Source: Pseudomonas sp. UBA4617 (lineage in GTDB: Bacteria; Pseudomonadota; Gammaproteobacteria; Pseudomonadales; Pseudomonadaceae). From it: a DNA stretch of 64,000 nt. Numbering within the stretch: the stretch's first letter is position 1; each line of letters begins with the position of its first letter. A program made the translations under genes and the position numbers. Where the stretch lies: NCBI RefSeq assembly GCF_002386445.1, contig NZ_DGIR01000026.1, positions 124,001-188,000 of the forward strand. The letters run 5' to 3'. Of the stretch, positions 1-8,960 are shown in pieces. The notes below the pieces were generated by a model that saw only the letters and a program-made list of their open reading frames with translations, searched no databases and was not told the origin of the DNA.

Positions 1-1131
1 GCCGTGGCGGTAATACCGCCGCTGTTCATGGCCGGCGCCTGGTTCGACTGGGTCTATCGCGCCCTGGTGCTGCTGGTGGTGGCATGCCCGTGTGCCTTGG
101 TGATCTCGACCCCGGTAACCATCGTCAGCGGGCTGGCCGCCGCCGCGCGCAAAGGCATCCTGATCAAGGGCGGCGTGTATCTGGAGGGCGGCCGCCATCT
201 GGACTTCCTGGCGCTGGACAAGACCGGCACGATCACCCATGGCAAGCCCGTGCAGACCGACGCCAAGGTGCTGGAGCCGCTGTACGAAGGCCGCGCCCAG
301 GCCCTGGCCGCCAGCCTGGGCGAGCGTTCGGACCACCCGGTGTCCCGCGCCATCGCCCAGTTCGGCAAGCAACAAGGCCTGGCCCTGGCCGAGGTCGAGA
401 ATTTCGCCGCCCTGGCCGGCCGAGGTGTGCGAGGCAGCATTGCGGGTGAGGTCTACCACCTGGGCAACCACCGCATGGTCGAGGAGTTGGGCCTGTGCTC
501 GCCGCAGCTGGAAGCTCAGCTGGATGCGCTGGAATGTCAGGGCAAGACCGTGGTGCTGCTGCTCGACCGCACCGGCCCCTTGGCCTTGTTTGCCGTGGCC
601 GATACGGTCAAGGACAGCAGCCGTCAGGCCATCGTCGAACTGCACGAGTTGGGCATCAAGACCGTGATGTTGACCGGTGACAATCCGCACACCGCACAGG
701 CCATCGCTGCCGTGGTCGGGATCGACCGCGCCGAAGGCAACCTGCTGCCTGCCGACAAGCTGAGCAGCATCGAAGCGTTGTACGCCCAAGGCCATCGGGT
801 GGGCATGGTCGGCGACGGCATCAACGATGCCCCGGCACTGGCCCGCGCCGAGATCGGTTTTGCCATGGCGGCGGCCGGTACCGACACCGCCATCGAAACC
901 GCCGATGTTGCGCTGATGGACGACGACTTGCGGAAAATCCCTGCCTTCGTCAGGCTGTCGCGGCAAAGTGCGGCGATCCTCATGCAGAACATCGTTCTGG
1001 CGTTGGGTATCAAGGCGATATTCCTGGCGATCACCTTTGCCGGCATGGCCACCATGTGGATGGCGGTATTTGCCGACATGGGCGTCAGCCTGCTGGTGGT
1101 ATTCAACGGCTTGCGCCTGTTGCGCAAATAG
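1..1131 (+). CDS. cadA: Cd2+/Zn2+-exporting P-type ATPase, 3' part (partial)
   Basis: The reading frame is open from base 1, so the gene starts upstream and only the C-terminal 376 residues are seen. The fragment holds the metal-site CPC motif in a membrane helix (fragment residues 29-31), the phosphorylation motif DKTGT (D73), an HP motif in SDHPVSRAI, the hinge motif GDGIND, and two C-terminal helices ending in NGLRLLRK. These mark a P1B-type soft-metal ATPase that exports Cd, Zn or Pb across the inner membrane at the cost of ATP. CPC fits Cd/Zn as well as Cu pumps. I favour CadA from the overall resemblance, but the N-terminal metal-binding domain lies outside the window. The gene ends 9 bases before the LysR gene. 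Confidence 0.9.
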   Translation, partial: AVAVIPPLFMAGAWFDWVYRALVLLVVACPCALVISTPVTIVSGLAAAARKGILIKGGVYLEGGRHLDFLALDKTGTITHGKPVQTDAKVLEPLYEGRAQALAASLGERSDHPVSRAIAQFGKQQGLALAEVENFAALAGRGVRGSIAGEVYHLGNHRMVEELGLCSPQLEAQLDALECQGKTVVLLLDRTGPLALFAVADTVKDSSRQAIVELHELGIKTVMLTGDNPHTAQAIAAVVGIDRAEGNLLPADKLSSIEALYAQGHRVGMVGDGINDAPALARAEIGFAMAAAGTDTAIETADVALMDDDLRKIPAFVRLSRQSAAILMQNIVLALGIKAIFLAITFAGMATMWMAVFADMGVSLLVVFNGLRLLRK

Positions 1132-1140
1132 AGGACCTGC

Positions 1141-2010
1141 ATGCTGAGTTCGGAGCTCAAAGCCTTCTACATGGTAGCCCGCCTGGGCAGCATCACCCTT
1201 GCGGCGAAGAAGCTCGGACTCAGCCAGCCTACGGTGACCACGCAGATTCGTAACCTGGAAAGCCAGTACGCAGTGGAGCTGTTCTACCGCGGCGGACGGC
1301 GCCTGGTGTTGAGCGAGGAGGGCGGGCGACTGCTGCCGATGGTCAAGGCGCTGCTGCAGCAGGAGGCCGACATCGAGTTCGAATTGCGCAACAGCGGCCA
1401 GGCTCAGGGCAGCTTGCGCATTGCCGCCACGGCGCCTTACTACATTCTCGACCTGGTGAAGATCTTCCGTGAGCGCCTGCCGCAGGTGGACGTGGCGGTG
1501 GAAATCGGCAACTCGCAGCAGGTACTGGAAATGCTCGAGGAGTACCGAGTGGATATTGCTGCTTCGTCGCAGCTGGTGGAGGATGCGCGGTTGGTGCGGC
1601 GGGTGCTGGGGACCGACCCGTTGGTGGTGGCGGTGCACCGCAATCATCCATTGGCCCAACGCCAGGCGGTGTCGATCGAGGCGGTGGTCGGGCATTGCCT
1701 GCTGCTGCGCGAAAAGGGTTCGACCACACGCAAGCTGACCGAGCAGATGCTGCGGGACGCAGGGGTGATGGCTGGAACGTTGCTGGAAATCGGCAGCCGT
1801 GAGTCGATCCGCGAGGCGGTTTTGCGCAATATCGGCATCAGTGTGATTGCCCGGCACGAGGTGCCGCACAACCCCGAGTTGCGCGTGCTGACGCTGGAAA
1901 ACGCGCCGGTGATGCACGAGTACCTGTATTGCCTGAAGGAGCGGCGCCAGGCCCGGTTGCCGGCGGCCTTCCTCGGGGTTGCGCAGGAAGTGGCCGGTTC
2001 ACAGTTCTAG
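1141..2010 (+). CDS. LysR-family transcriptional regulator
   Basis: A 289-residue protein of normal LysR length. An N-terminal winged helix-turn-helix (about residues 3-62, with SITLAAKKLGLSQPTVTTQI as the recognition region) is followed by a periplasmic-binding-protein-like effector domain. The ATG follows GAGGACCTGC, a good ribosome binding site, and lies 9 bases after the cadA stop, so the two may share a transcript. The next genes downstream, on the same strand after a REP pair, encode a 2-aminoethylphosphonate-type importer. LysR proteins often sit beside phosphonate genes, so regulating that importer is a reasonable inference. The effector is not visible in the sequence. Confidence 0.88.
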   Translation: MLSSELKAFYMVARLGSITLAAKKLGLSQPTVTTQIRNLESQYAVELFYRGGRRLVLSEEGGRLLPMVKALLQQEADIEFELRNSGQAQGSLRIAATAPYYILDLVKIFRERLPQVDVAVEIGNSQQVLEMLEEYRVDIAASSQLVEDARLVRRVLGTDPLVVAVHRNHPLAQRQAVSIEAVVGHCLLLREKGSTTRKLTEQMLRDAGVMAGTLLEIGSRESIREAVLRNIGISVIARHEVPHNPELRVLTLENAPVMHEYLYCLKERRQARLPAAFLGVAQEVAGSQF

Positions 2011-2019
2011 ATTTGTGTT

Positions 2020-2112
2020 GGCTTCTTCCCGGGTAAATCCGCTCCCCAGGTACTGCACAGCCTTCAGATGCGGCGCGATCCCCGTGGGAGCGGGTTTACC
2101 CGCGAAGAGGCC
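2020..2112. repeat. Pair of inverted REP elements (P. putida type)
   Basis: A degraded forward copy at 2020-2050 (GGCTTCTTCCCGGGTAAATC onward) faces a near-perfect reverse copy at 2081-2112, which reads GTGGGAGCGGGTTTACCCGC then GAAGAGGCC. The pair fills most of the gap between the LysR gene and the ABC ATPase gene. Paired inverted REPs of this kind are known from P. putida and can stabilise or terminate transcripts. Confidence 0.85.
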
Positions 2113-2228
2113 CGCGAAGGCCACTGCAAAATCTGCCTATATCACTATCACCGGCTTTTGCCCTAAAGCCACAGAACCTTCGCACAGCCTTTCTAGCATG
2201 GCCCCCATCTCTTCGATGAGGCCCTGCC

Positions 2229-3287
2229 ATGAATTCCTCCACCCCTGGCGCACAGATGAAAGTGCGCAACATCCACAAGCGCTTCGGTGCCTTCACCGCG
2301 CTCAATGATGTCTCGCTGGACATCGCCGCCGGCGAGCTGGTGTGCCTGCTGGGCCCGTCCGGCTGCGGCAAGACCACCCTGCTGCGCTGCATCGCCGGGT
2401 TGGAGCGCCAGGACAGCGGCACGCTGTACATCGGCGCGCGCGATGTCTCGAGGCTGCCACCCCAGGCACGTGACTACGGCATCCTGTTCCAGTCCTACGC
2501 GTTGTTTCCCAACCTGACCGTCGAAGCCAACATTGCCTACGGGCTGACCGGCAACGGCCGCGACCAGGCGCGTCAACGGGTGGCGGAAATGCTGGCGCTG
2601 GTAGGCCTGGTCGGTAGCGAGAAAAAGTATCCCGGCCAGCTCTCGGGTGGCCAGCAGCAGCGCGTGGCCCTGGCCCGCGCGCTGGCGCCGTCGCCCTCCC
2701 TGCTGCTGCTCGACGAGCCGATGTCGGCGCTGGATGCCAGGGTGCGTGAGCACCTGTGCAGCGAACTGCGCCAGCTGCAGCGCCAGCTGGGCATCACTAC
2801 GTTGATGGTGACCCACAACCAGGACGAAGCCATGCTGATGGCCGACCGCATTGCGGTGATGAACAACGGCCAGGTCGAGCAGTACGCCACGCCACAGGAC
2901 ATCTACGATAAGCCCGCCACGCCGTTCGTCGCCGAATTCGTCGGCCAGGGCAACTGGTTGCCGTTCCGGCGCAGTGGCGACAGCCATGCCCGGGTTGGTG
3001 ACATGAACATGCGCCTGGTGCCGGGTTCAGCCCTGGCCAACAGTGGCCGGTTGTTCTGTCGCCCGGAGGCGATCACGGTCAACCCGACGGTGCACGAAGA
3101 CAACCTGTTCCCGGCGTTGGTCCGCGAGATCACTTTTCTCGGCAACCGCTGCCGCATGAGCTTCGAACTCAAGGCCCTGCCAGGTCATGCGCTGCTGGCC
3201 GAGCTGGCCCCCGAGGCCATGCCACGGCTGGGCTCGCAGGACATCTGGGTGGCACTGCCGCCGCAGCGCCTGCAGGTGTTTGCCTGA
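2229..3287 (+). CDS. ABC transporter ATP-binding protein, putative 2-aminoethylphosphonate importer
   Basis: A 352-residue import-type ATPase. Walker A GPSGCGKTT is at about 42-50, the Q-loop is LFQSY, the signature LSGGQQQR is at about 138-145, and Walker B LLLLDEP is at 158-164, followed by an H-loop in MVTHNQDEA. A C-terminal TOBE-like region of about 110 residues follows. It energises the double-domain permease encoded directly downstream. The set resembles the putative 2-aminoethylphosphonate transporter families and also the related ferric-iron (FbpC-like) group, with which it is often confused. The start has only a weak Shine-Dalgarno (ATGAGG); an in-frame ATG at 2256 is an alternative. 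Confidence 0.85.
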   Translation: MNSSTPGAQMKVRNIHKRFGAFTALNDVSLDIAAGELVCLLGPSGCGKTTLLRCIAGLERQDSGTLYIGARDVSRLPPQARDYGILFQSYALFPNLTVEANIAYGLTGNGRDQARQRVAEMLALVGLVGSEKKYPGQLSGGQQQRVALARALAPSPSLLLLDEPMSALDARVREHLCSELRQLQRQLGITTLMVTHNQDEAMLMADRIAVMNNGQVEQYATPQDIYDKPATPFVAEFVGQGNWLPFRRSGDSHARVGDMNMRLVPGSALANSGRLFCRPEAITVNPTVHEDNLFPALVREITFLGNRCRMSFELKALPGHALLAELAPEAMPRLGSQDIWVALPPQRLQVFA

Positions 3288-3288
3288 G

Positions 3289-5013
3289 ATGGCCGCGCCC
3301 ATGTCCCTGCCGTTGAACCAGGCCCAGGCCGCTCACAACGCTGGCGTCGCCCGGGGTGACCGGTTGTTCGTCGTCGGCGGCAAGAGCCTGCTGCTGATCC
3401 TTCTGCTGGTGGCGGTGCTGATGCCGCTGCTGGCGATCTTCTGGCGCGGCTTCAGCGCTGAAGCGGGCCAGGGAGGCGGCCAGGTGGCAGCGCGCGAGCT
3501 GTTTACCAGCGCCAACTTCCACTGGTTGCTGGGCAACAGCCTGGCAGTAGCCTTCACCGTCGCGGCCATCGTCGTGCCACTGGCCTATGTGTTCGCCTAT
3601 GCCCTGCAACGCACATTGATCCCGGGGAAGGGCCTGTGGCGGGGGATTTCCCTGCTACCGCTGCTGGCGCCATCGATGCTGCCGGCCATTGCCCTGGTCT
3701 ACCTGTTCGGCAACCAGGGCCTGCTGCGCGGCTTGCTCGACGACAACATCTACGGCTTCTGGGGGATCGTGCTGGGCGAGGCAATCTACACCTTTCCGCA
3801 TGCGCTGATGATCCTGCTGTCAGCCTTGTCGCTGGCCGATGCACGCCTGTTCGACGCCGCGTCCAGCATGGGCGCCGGGCCGTGGCGGGCCTTCACCAGT
3901 GTTACCTGGCCGGCCACGCGCCAGGCAGTGTTCGCGGCGTTCTGCCTGGTGTTCACCCTGACCATCACCGACTTCGGTGTCCCAGTCGTGGTCGGCGGCG
4001 ATTATCAGGTACTGGCGCTGGAAGCCTACAAGGCAGTGGTCGGCCAGCAACAGTTTGGCCGTGGAGCGCTGATTGGCATGGTGCTGCTGGTGCCGGCGCT
4101 CTTGAGCTTTTCCGTCGACGCCTGGCTGCGCCGACGCCAGGGCGAGGCCATGAGTGGCCGCGCCCAGGTGTTCGAGCCCAAGCCGTCGCGCAGTCGCGAT
4201 GCCTGCTTCCTGGCCATCGTGCTGCTGGTGTGCGCGGCGTTGCTGCTGGTGATCGGCATGGCGGTGTATTCCTCCCTGGTTACCTTCTGGCCCTACAACC
4301 TGTCGTTGTCGCTGCGTCACTACCTGTTCGAGGACACCGCCGGGGGCGGCTGGCTGGCCTACCGCAACAGCGTGACAATGGCCATCGGTACTGCGCTGAT
4401 CGGCAGTATCGTGATCTTTACTGGTGCCTACCTGATGGAGAAGACCCAGGGCCAACGCCCGCTCAACCAGGCGCTGCGCTTGCTCAGTTTCATCCCCATG
4501 GCTGTGCCGGGCCTGGTCCTGGGCCTGGGCTACGTGTTCTTCTTCAACCTGAACGGCAACCCCCTGCACGTGTTCTATGGCGGCATGGGGCTGTTGGTGG
4601 TGTGCACCATTGCCCATTACCTGACCACCGCGCAGATGACCGCGGCCACCGCCCTGCGCCAGCTCGACGACGAGTTCGAGGCCGCCGCGCTGTCGCTGAA
4701 GGCCCCGCTGTACCGGCACTTCCTGCGGGTGACCGTGCCAATCTGCCTGCCGGCGCTGCTGGACATCATCCGCTACCTGTTCGTCTCGGCGATGACCACG
4801 GTATCGGCGGCGATCTTCCTGTACAGCCCCGACACCATCCTGGCTGCCGTCGCCGTGCTGAACATGGACGATGCTGGCAACGTCGGCGGAGCCGCCGCCA
4901 TGTCCACCCTGATCCTGCTGACCAGTGCCGGCGCTTCACTGTTGCTGGCTGCAGCCTCACGCGGCCTGCTGCGCCGCTCCCAAGCCTGGCGCCAACGCGC
5001 CGCGACCGTCTGA
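3289..5013 (+). CDS. ABC transporter permease with two fused membrane domains, putative 2-aminoethylphosphonate importer
   Basis: A 574-residue inner-membrane protein with about 12 hydrophobic segments. It consists of two BPD-type permease halves fused in one chain, as in FbpB-like and phosphonate-type importers. Each half has an EAA-like coupling loop: around DARLFDAASSMGAGPWRAF in the first half and DDEFEAAALSLKAPLYRHF in the second. The ATG at 3289 begins one base after the ATPase stop; a second ATG at 3301 would also serve. The long open frame continues upstream to 3187 inside the ATPase gene, but that part is a shadow. Substrate assignment rests on its neighbours. Confidence 0.88.
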   Translation: MAAPMSLPLNQAQAAHNAGVARGDRLFVVGGKSLLLILLLVAVLMPLLAIFWRGFSAEAGQGGGQVAARELFTSANFHWLLGNSLAVAFTVAAIVVPLAYVFAYALQRTLIPGKGLWRGISLLPLLAPSMLPAIALVYLFGNQGLLRGLLDDNIYGFWGIVLGEAIYTFPHALMILLSALSLADARLFDAASSMGAGPWRAFTSVTWPATRQAVFAAFCLVFTLTITDFGVPVVVGGDYQVLALEAYKAVVGQQQFGRGALIGMVLLVPALLSFSVDAWLRRRQGEAMSGRAQVFEPKPSRSRDACFLAIVLLVCAALLLVIGMAVYSSLVTFWPYNLSLSLRHYLFEDTAGGGWLAYRNSVTMAIGTALIGSIVIFTGAYLMEKTQGQRPLNQALRLLSFIPMAVPGLVLGLGYVFFFNLNGNPLHVFYGGMGLLVVCTIAHYLTTAQMTAATALRQLDDEFEAAALSLKAPLYRHFLRVTVPICLPALLDIIRYLFVSAMTTVSAAIFLYSPDTILAAVAVLNMDDAGNVGGAAAMSTLILLTSAGASLLLAAASRGLLRRSQAWRQRAATV

Positions 5014-5031
5014 CCTGTAAGGAACCTACCC

Positions 5032-6057
5032 ATGCACAAGCACCTTGCACTTGGCGCTGCTGTCTCCGCCGTGTTCAGCCTGCAGGCTTCGGCCGCGGCC
5101 ACCCAGTTGACGGTCTACACCGCGCTGGAAGCTGAACAGCTGAAGAGCTACAAGCAGGCCTTCGAGAAGGCCAACCCGGACATCGAGATCAAGTGGGTCC
5201 GTGACTCCACCGGCATCATCACCGCCAAGCTGCTGGCCGAGAAAGATCGCCCGCAAGCTGACGCCGTATGGGGACTGGCGGCATCGAGCCTGGCCATCCT
5301 CGATCACAACGGCATGCTCGAAGCCTATGCACCCAAGGACCTGGACAAGATCGCCAACAACTATCGCGATGCGGCCAACCCGCCAGCCTGGGTCGGCATG
5401 GACGTGTGGGCTGCCACCCTTTGCTTCAATACCATCGAGGCCGAGAAACAGGGCCTGAGCAAGCCGCTCAGCTGGCAGGACCTGACCAAGCTCGAGTACA
5501 AGGGCAAGATCGTCATGCCCAACCCGGCCTCGTCCGGCACCGGTTTCCTGGATGTCAGTGCCTGGTTGCAGACCTTTGGCGAGCCGCAGGGCTGGGCTTA
5601 CATGGATGCCTTGCACCAGAACATCGGTCAGTACGTTCATTCCGGGTCCAAACCGTGCAAGCTGGCCGCGGCGGGCGAGTTCCCGATCGGTATCTCGTTC
5701 GAGTATCCGGCCGTGCAGCTCAAGCGCCAGGGCGCGCCGCTGGACATCGTGCTGCCGAAGGAAGGCCTGGGCTGGGAGATCGAGGCGACCGCAGTGATCA
5801 AGGGTTCGCCCAAGGCGGATGCGGCCAGGCGCCTGGCTGATTTCTCGGCCAGCCCGGCGGCCATGGAGCTGTACAAGGAGAACTTTGCCGTGCTGGCCGC
5901 GCCGGGTATCGCCAAGCCACAGACCGAGTTGCCGGCGGATTATGAACAGCGGTTGATCAAGAACGACTTTGCCTGGGCTTCGCAGAACCGTGACCAGATC
6001 CTGGCCGAATGGCGCAAGCGCTATGACGGCAAGTCGGAGAAGGTGGCCCAGCAGTAA
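5032..6057 (+). CDS. Periplasmic binding protein of the putative 2-aminoethylphosphonate importer
   Basis: A 341-residue protein with a signal peptide (hydrophobic core LALGAAVSAVFSL, cleavage probably after ASA near residue 22). The mature part begins TQLTVYTALE, as in type II binding proteins of the ferric-iron/phosphonate group. It lacks the paired tyrosines near the C-terminus that bind iron in FbpA. It has the stretch GEFPIGISFEYPAVQ and EGLGWEIEATAV, which I associate with the 2-aminoethylphosphonate-binding family (from memory). It completes an ATPase-permease-binding protein operon with an 18-base gap. AAGGAACC ahead of the ATG is the ribosome site. No phosphonate degradation genes are in the window. 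Confidence 0.82.
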   Translation: MHKHLALGAAVSAVFSLQASAAATQLTVYTALEAEQLKSYKQAFEKANPDIEIKWVRDSTGIITAKLLAEKDRPQADAVWGLAASSLAILDHNGMLEAYAPKDLDKIANNYRDAANPPAWVGMDVWAATLCFNTIEAEKQGLSKPLSWQDLTKLEYKGKIVMPNPASSGTGFLDVSAWLQTFGEPQGWAYMDALHQNIGQYVHSGSKPCKLAAAGEFPIGISFEYPAVQLKRQGAPLDIVLPKEGLGWEIEATAVIKGSPKADAARRLADFSASPAAMELYKENFAVLAAPGIAKPQTELPADYEQRLIKNDFAWASQNRDQILAEWRKRYDGKSEKVAQQ

Positions 6058-6066
6058 GCTGCCCCA

Positions 6067-6157
6067 GGCCTCTTCACGGGCACGCCCGCACCCACAGGGA
6101 TCGCACAGGCATCACGCTTGCGCGTAGCTGTGGGAGCGGGCTTGCCCGCCTGCTGGC
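6067..6157. repeat. Pair of inverted REP elements
   Basis: A forward copy at 6067-6100 begins GGCCTCTTCACGGGCACGCC. A reverse copy at 6127-6157 reads GCTGTGGGAGCGGGCTTGCC. They lie tail to tail between two convergent genes, a typical REP position, and could act as a bidirectional transcript end. Confidence 0.8.
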
Positions 6158-7522
6158 TCAGATCTGTGAAACCAGCATCTCTAACTGCGCCTGCCGCTCC
6201 GCCTGGTTCAGCTTCGCCCCAGGATTCAGCGTGGACCATTGCGGATGCGCCCGGGCCTTTACCAGGGCCTCCGGCAACTTGCCCTCGCGCCAGGCTTGTT
6301 CTTTCAGCTCGCCCAGCCTGATGCTGTCCTGCGCTGCATGCCCGCGATTTTCCAACGCGACCAGCAACTGCTGCTGACGCAAGGCCAGCAAACGCAACAC
6401 CGTATCGTCCACGGTCAACTCACGCTTGCCTTTCAACTTGCCTATCAGCCGTGACCCATAGTTGCGAGCGGTCTGCAGCGCGCCTCCGGCAATCGCCCCG
6501 GCGAGGGCGGCCGCGCCCAGGGTCAGGCCACCCACCAGCAAGTCGACCCCGGCCCCGGCTGCAGCACCCGCCGCCACACCGCTGCCAAGGCGTACGCCGA
6601 GCTGTTTCAAGGTCTCCGGATTGAACAGGTCATCGCCCCAGCGGCCATCCAGCAACGGCAGTTCGCCGGCATGGGCATCCTCGCGGCGGAAGGCGTACAG
6701 CTTGAGCAATGCTTCGACACAGCGCTGTTCGCGCTGACGCACATCCTGACGCAGTGCCTCGATGGCCCGGGCTTCGGCAGCCGGCTCGGCCTCGACACTG
6801 CGCCGGCAGGCGGCGCAGTCCAGCAGCAGTTCGGCGATCAGGCGCTTGCCGCTGTGCCGGCGAGCCAGGCGCTGCGCTTGCTGATCGTCGATCAGCCGCT
6901 GCAGGGCCGGGCGAGCGTTTTCCAGCAGCAGCGCCAGGCTTTCGTACAACCGGCGTTCGCCATCCTCTGGCGGCGCCACGCTGTCGAACCGCACCAATGC
7001 GTGAAGGCCAAGCCGGGCAAGGGCTTCACGCCATTGCGCTTCGCGATGCGAGTGGCTGGCGACGAAGTTGAGCACGGGTAGCAGCGGCTTGCCGCAGCTG
7101 GCCAGTACCTCCAGCTCGTCACGGTACTTGGCCAGTACCGGCTCACGGGCATCGATCACATACAGGCCGGCATTGCTGGCCAACAGCTGGCGCAGCACCT
7201 TGGCCTCCTGCTCGAAACGCTGGCGCGCTTCGCTGCCTTGCAGAAATCGCTCCAGACGGGCCGGGCCGTCCAGGCGCTCGCCAGGACGGTCCAGGCGTTC
7301 AAGGTAGTCGAGCAGGGCGATGGCGTCTTCCAGCCCTGGGGTGTCGTACAGCTCCAACAGGGGCTCACCGTCCACCGACAGCCGCGCCCCTTCCACATGG
7401 CGGGTGGTGCTGGGACGATGGGACACCTCGCCAAAGCCGACGTCGCGGGTCAGGGTACGCAGCAGCGAGGTCTTGCCGACGTTGGTGTGGCCGACCACGG
7501 CCAGTTTCAGCGGCTCAGTCAT
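6158..7522 (-). CDS. DUF3482-type GTPase
   Basis: A 454-residue P-loop GTPase. The G1 motif GHTNVGKT is near residue 11, the G3 motif DTPGLED follows, and the G4 position reads NFVA instead of NKxD, so guanine specificity may be weakened or provided differently. The second half has a glycine/alanine-rich hydrophobic hairpin (GSGVAAGAAAGAGVDLL) typical of the DUF3482 region and likely to touch membrane. I chose the ATG at 7522 because GGAG lies 7 bases before it; the ATG at 7528 is too close to that site. The gene overlaps the DUF2868 gene by 8 bases, so the two proteins are probably made together. No function is established to my knowledge. Confidence 0.85.
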   Translation of the reverse strand: MTEPLKLAVVGHTNVGKTSLLRTLTRDVGFGEVSHRPSTTRHVEGARLSVDGEPLLELYDTPGLEDAIALLDYLERLDRPGERLDGPARLERFLQGSEARQRFEQEAKVLRQLLASNAGLYVIDAREPVLAKYRDELEVLASCGKPLLPVLNFVASHSHREAQWREALARLGLHALVRFDSVAPPEDGERRLYESLALLLENARPALQRLIDDQQAQRLARRHSGKRLIAELLLDCAACRRSVEAEPAAEARAIEALRQDVRQREQRCVEALLKLYAFRREDAHAGELPLLDGRWGDDLFNPETLKQLGVRLGSGVAAGAAAGAGVDLLVGGLTLGAAALAGAIAGGALQTARNYGSRLIGKLKGKRELTVDDTVLRLLALRQQQLLVALENRGHAAQDSIRLGELKEQAWREGKLPEALVKARAHPQWSTLNPGAKLNQAERQAQLEMLVSQI

Positions 7523-8906
7523 GGCCATGCTCCAGCCAGGTCAGGGGCGAGGTATCGGCATGTGGCAAGCCAAGCCGGTCGAGGGCTTCGTGCCAGTCAC
7601 CCAGACGCTGGGCGTCGAGGGCCTGGCCCGGTGCGGTCTGTAACAGCCAGATGCGGGTTGCGCCGGCATTGCGCGCCAGTTCGGCGAGCAACGCCAAGCT
7701 GCCCCGGTCGGGCGAGCGGCGTGGGTCGCAGGCAATGGCCAGGCGTGCCGGAGGGAAGCGGCCGAGCTGCTCCAGCAGCCGGTTACGCGATTCACGGCTG
7801 TCGAGCACGCCGGCATCGGTGACGCCTTTCGGCAAGGCTGGTGGCCAAGGCCGCTGATCATCCAGCTCCAGGCCGACCAGCAGCGCGCCGCTGCTGCCGC
7901 TTTCCAACTGGCCGGCGGTGAACTGCGGCAAGGCTTCGGGCGCGGCGTCCTGTACGCCGATGCGTTCGCTGCGTGGCATCAGCGCATCACGCAGCTGCGC
8001 GTAGCCGGGCAGGCTGAGATCCAGGGCCAGGCGTTCATGGCCCTGGCGCCAGCGCCACAGGCACAACCCGGCCAGCAGCAGACGTGGCAGCAGGCCATAA
8101 ACCAGCACCACGCCGAGCAGCCAGCTAGCCCAGGCCTGGCGGGCCGGGTCCAGGGCCGGCAGGCTGCCGCCGCTCGCGCGGATCATGGTTTCGTCGGGTA
8201 CGCCGAAGCCCAGCAGCGAGGGCAGGGCGCCCAGGGCCTGGGTCAGTTCGATGAACGGGTCGGCGGCGAGCAGGGTGGTTTCCCAGACAAAACCATAGCG
8301 TCGGGTGGCCAGCAAGGCCAACAGCATGCCCAGCGCGCTCAGCATTGCCAGCAGCCACAGGCCGTGCACCAGCAGGCCGAGCAACCAGCGGCTGAGACGC
8401 TGGCGCTGCAACAGCACCAGCAGTGCCGGGGCCAGGTGCGCGGCCTTGGCGTCACGGGCGAAGCGTTCGCTCAGCCAAAGCCACAGGCGGCCCAGCCCGG
8501 CGCCATATTCGCCGCTGGCGGCAAAGCCGATGGCCCAGCCCAGCAGCATCAGAAGGTCAAGCCCGAGCAGGCTGCCCAGTGCCCAGAACACATTCACCGG
8601 GCGTTGCCCATCACCGAGGGCCGCCAGGGCCAGCCCTGCGCCGCTGAGCATGGCCATTATCAGCAAGGCCAGCAGCGCCAGGCGCGCACCCTGTTTCCAG
8701 TGGCGCAGGGCGGTGCTCATACCATCGCGTTCAGCCAGGAACAACGCACGGGTTTCAAGGCGGGTCGTCAGGTCACCGCCTGCCTGGCGGGCGCGACGGT
8801 TGGCTTCCTGGTCCTCCAGGGGGCCAGCATGTTCCTCGCGCAGGCGTACCGCTTCGGTGAGCCAGCGCTTGTCCAGGGAAGTCGGAGCAGTCACAAGGTC
8901 TTCCAT
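7515..8906 (-). CDS. DUF2868 membrane protein
   Basis: A 463-residue protein with about four transmembrane segments: LALLALLIMAMLSGAGLALA, the FWALGSLLGLDLLMLLGW region, the LVHGLWLLAMLSALGMLLALL region and the WLLGVVLVYGLLPRLLLAG region. Its soluble C-terminal domain may have an alpha/beta (von Willebrand A-like or P-loop-like) fold. The frame is open up to 8936, but MEDLVTAPTSLDKRW at 8906 looks like the natural start. It overlaps the downstream GTPase gene by 8 bases. I infer a membrane partner that anchors or senses for the GTPase. The pair is known only as a conserved domain association. Confidence 0.82.
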   Translation of the reverse strand: MEDLVTAPTSLDKRWLTEAVRLREEHAGPLEDQEANRRARQAGGDLTTRLETRALFLAERDGMSTALRHWKQGARLALLALLIMAMLSGAGLALAALGDGQRPVNVFWALGSLLGLDLLMLLGWAIGFAASGEYGAGLGRLWLWLSERFARDAKAAHLAPALLVLLQRQRLSRWLLGLLVHGLWLLAMLSALGMLLALLATRRYGFVWETTLLAADPFIELTQALGALPSLLGFGVPDETMIRASGGSLPALDPARQAWASWLLGVVLVYGLLPRLLLAGLCLWRWRQGHERLALDLSLPGYAQLRDALMPRSERIGVQDAAPEALPQFTAGQLESGSSGALLVGLELDDQRPWPPALPKGVTDAGVLDSRESRNRLLEQLGRFPPARLAIACDPRRSPDRGSLALLAELARNAGATRIWLLQTAPGQALDAQRLGDWHEALDRLGLPHADTSPLTWLEHGHD

Positions 8907-8960
8907 TGCACAGGTCAGGGCAGAAGCATAACCCACACGCCCGATGCTATCCTCGCTGGC

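Noticed and set aside
5032..6057. Ferric-iron binding protein (FbpA-type) as the name for the binding protein
   Set aside because: The paired C-terminal tyrosines that bind iron are not seen, and conserved stretches fit the phosphonate group better. Kept as an alternative only.
8037..8960. Long N-terminal extension of folA
   Set aside because: This frame is the antisense shadow of the DUF2868 gene. Dihydrofolate reductase homology begins at 8961.
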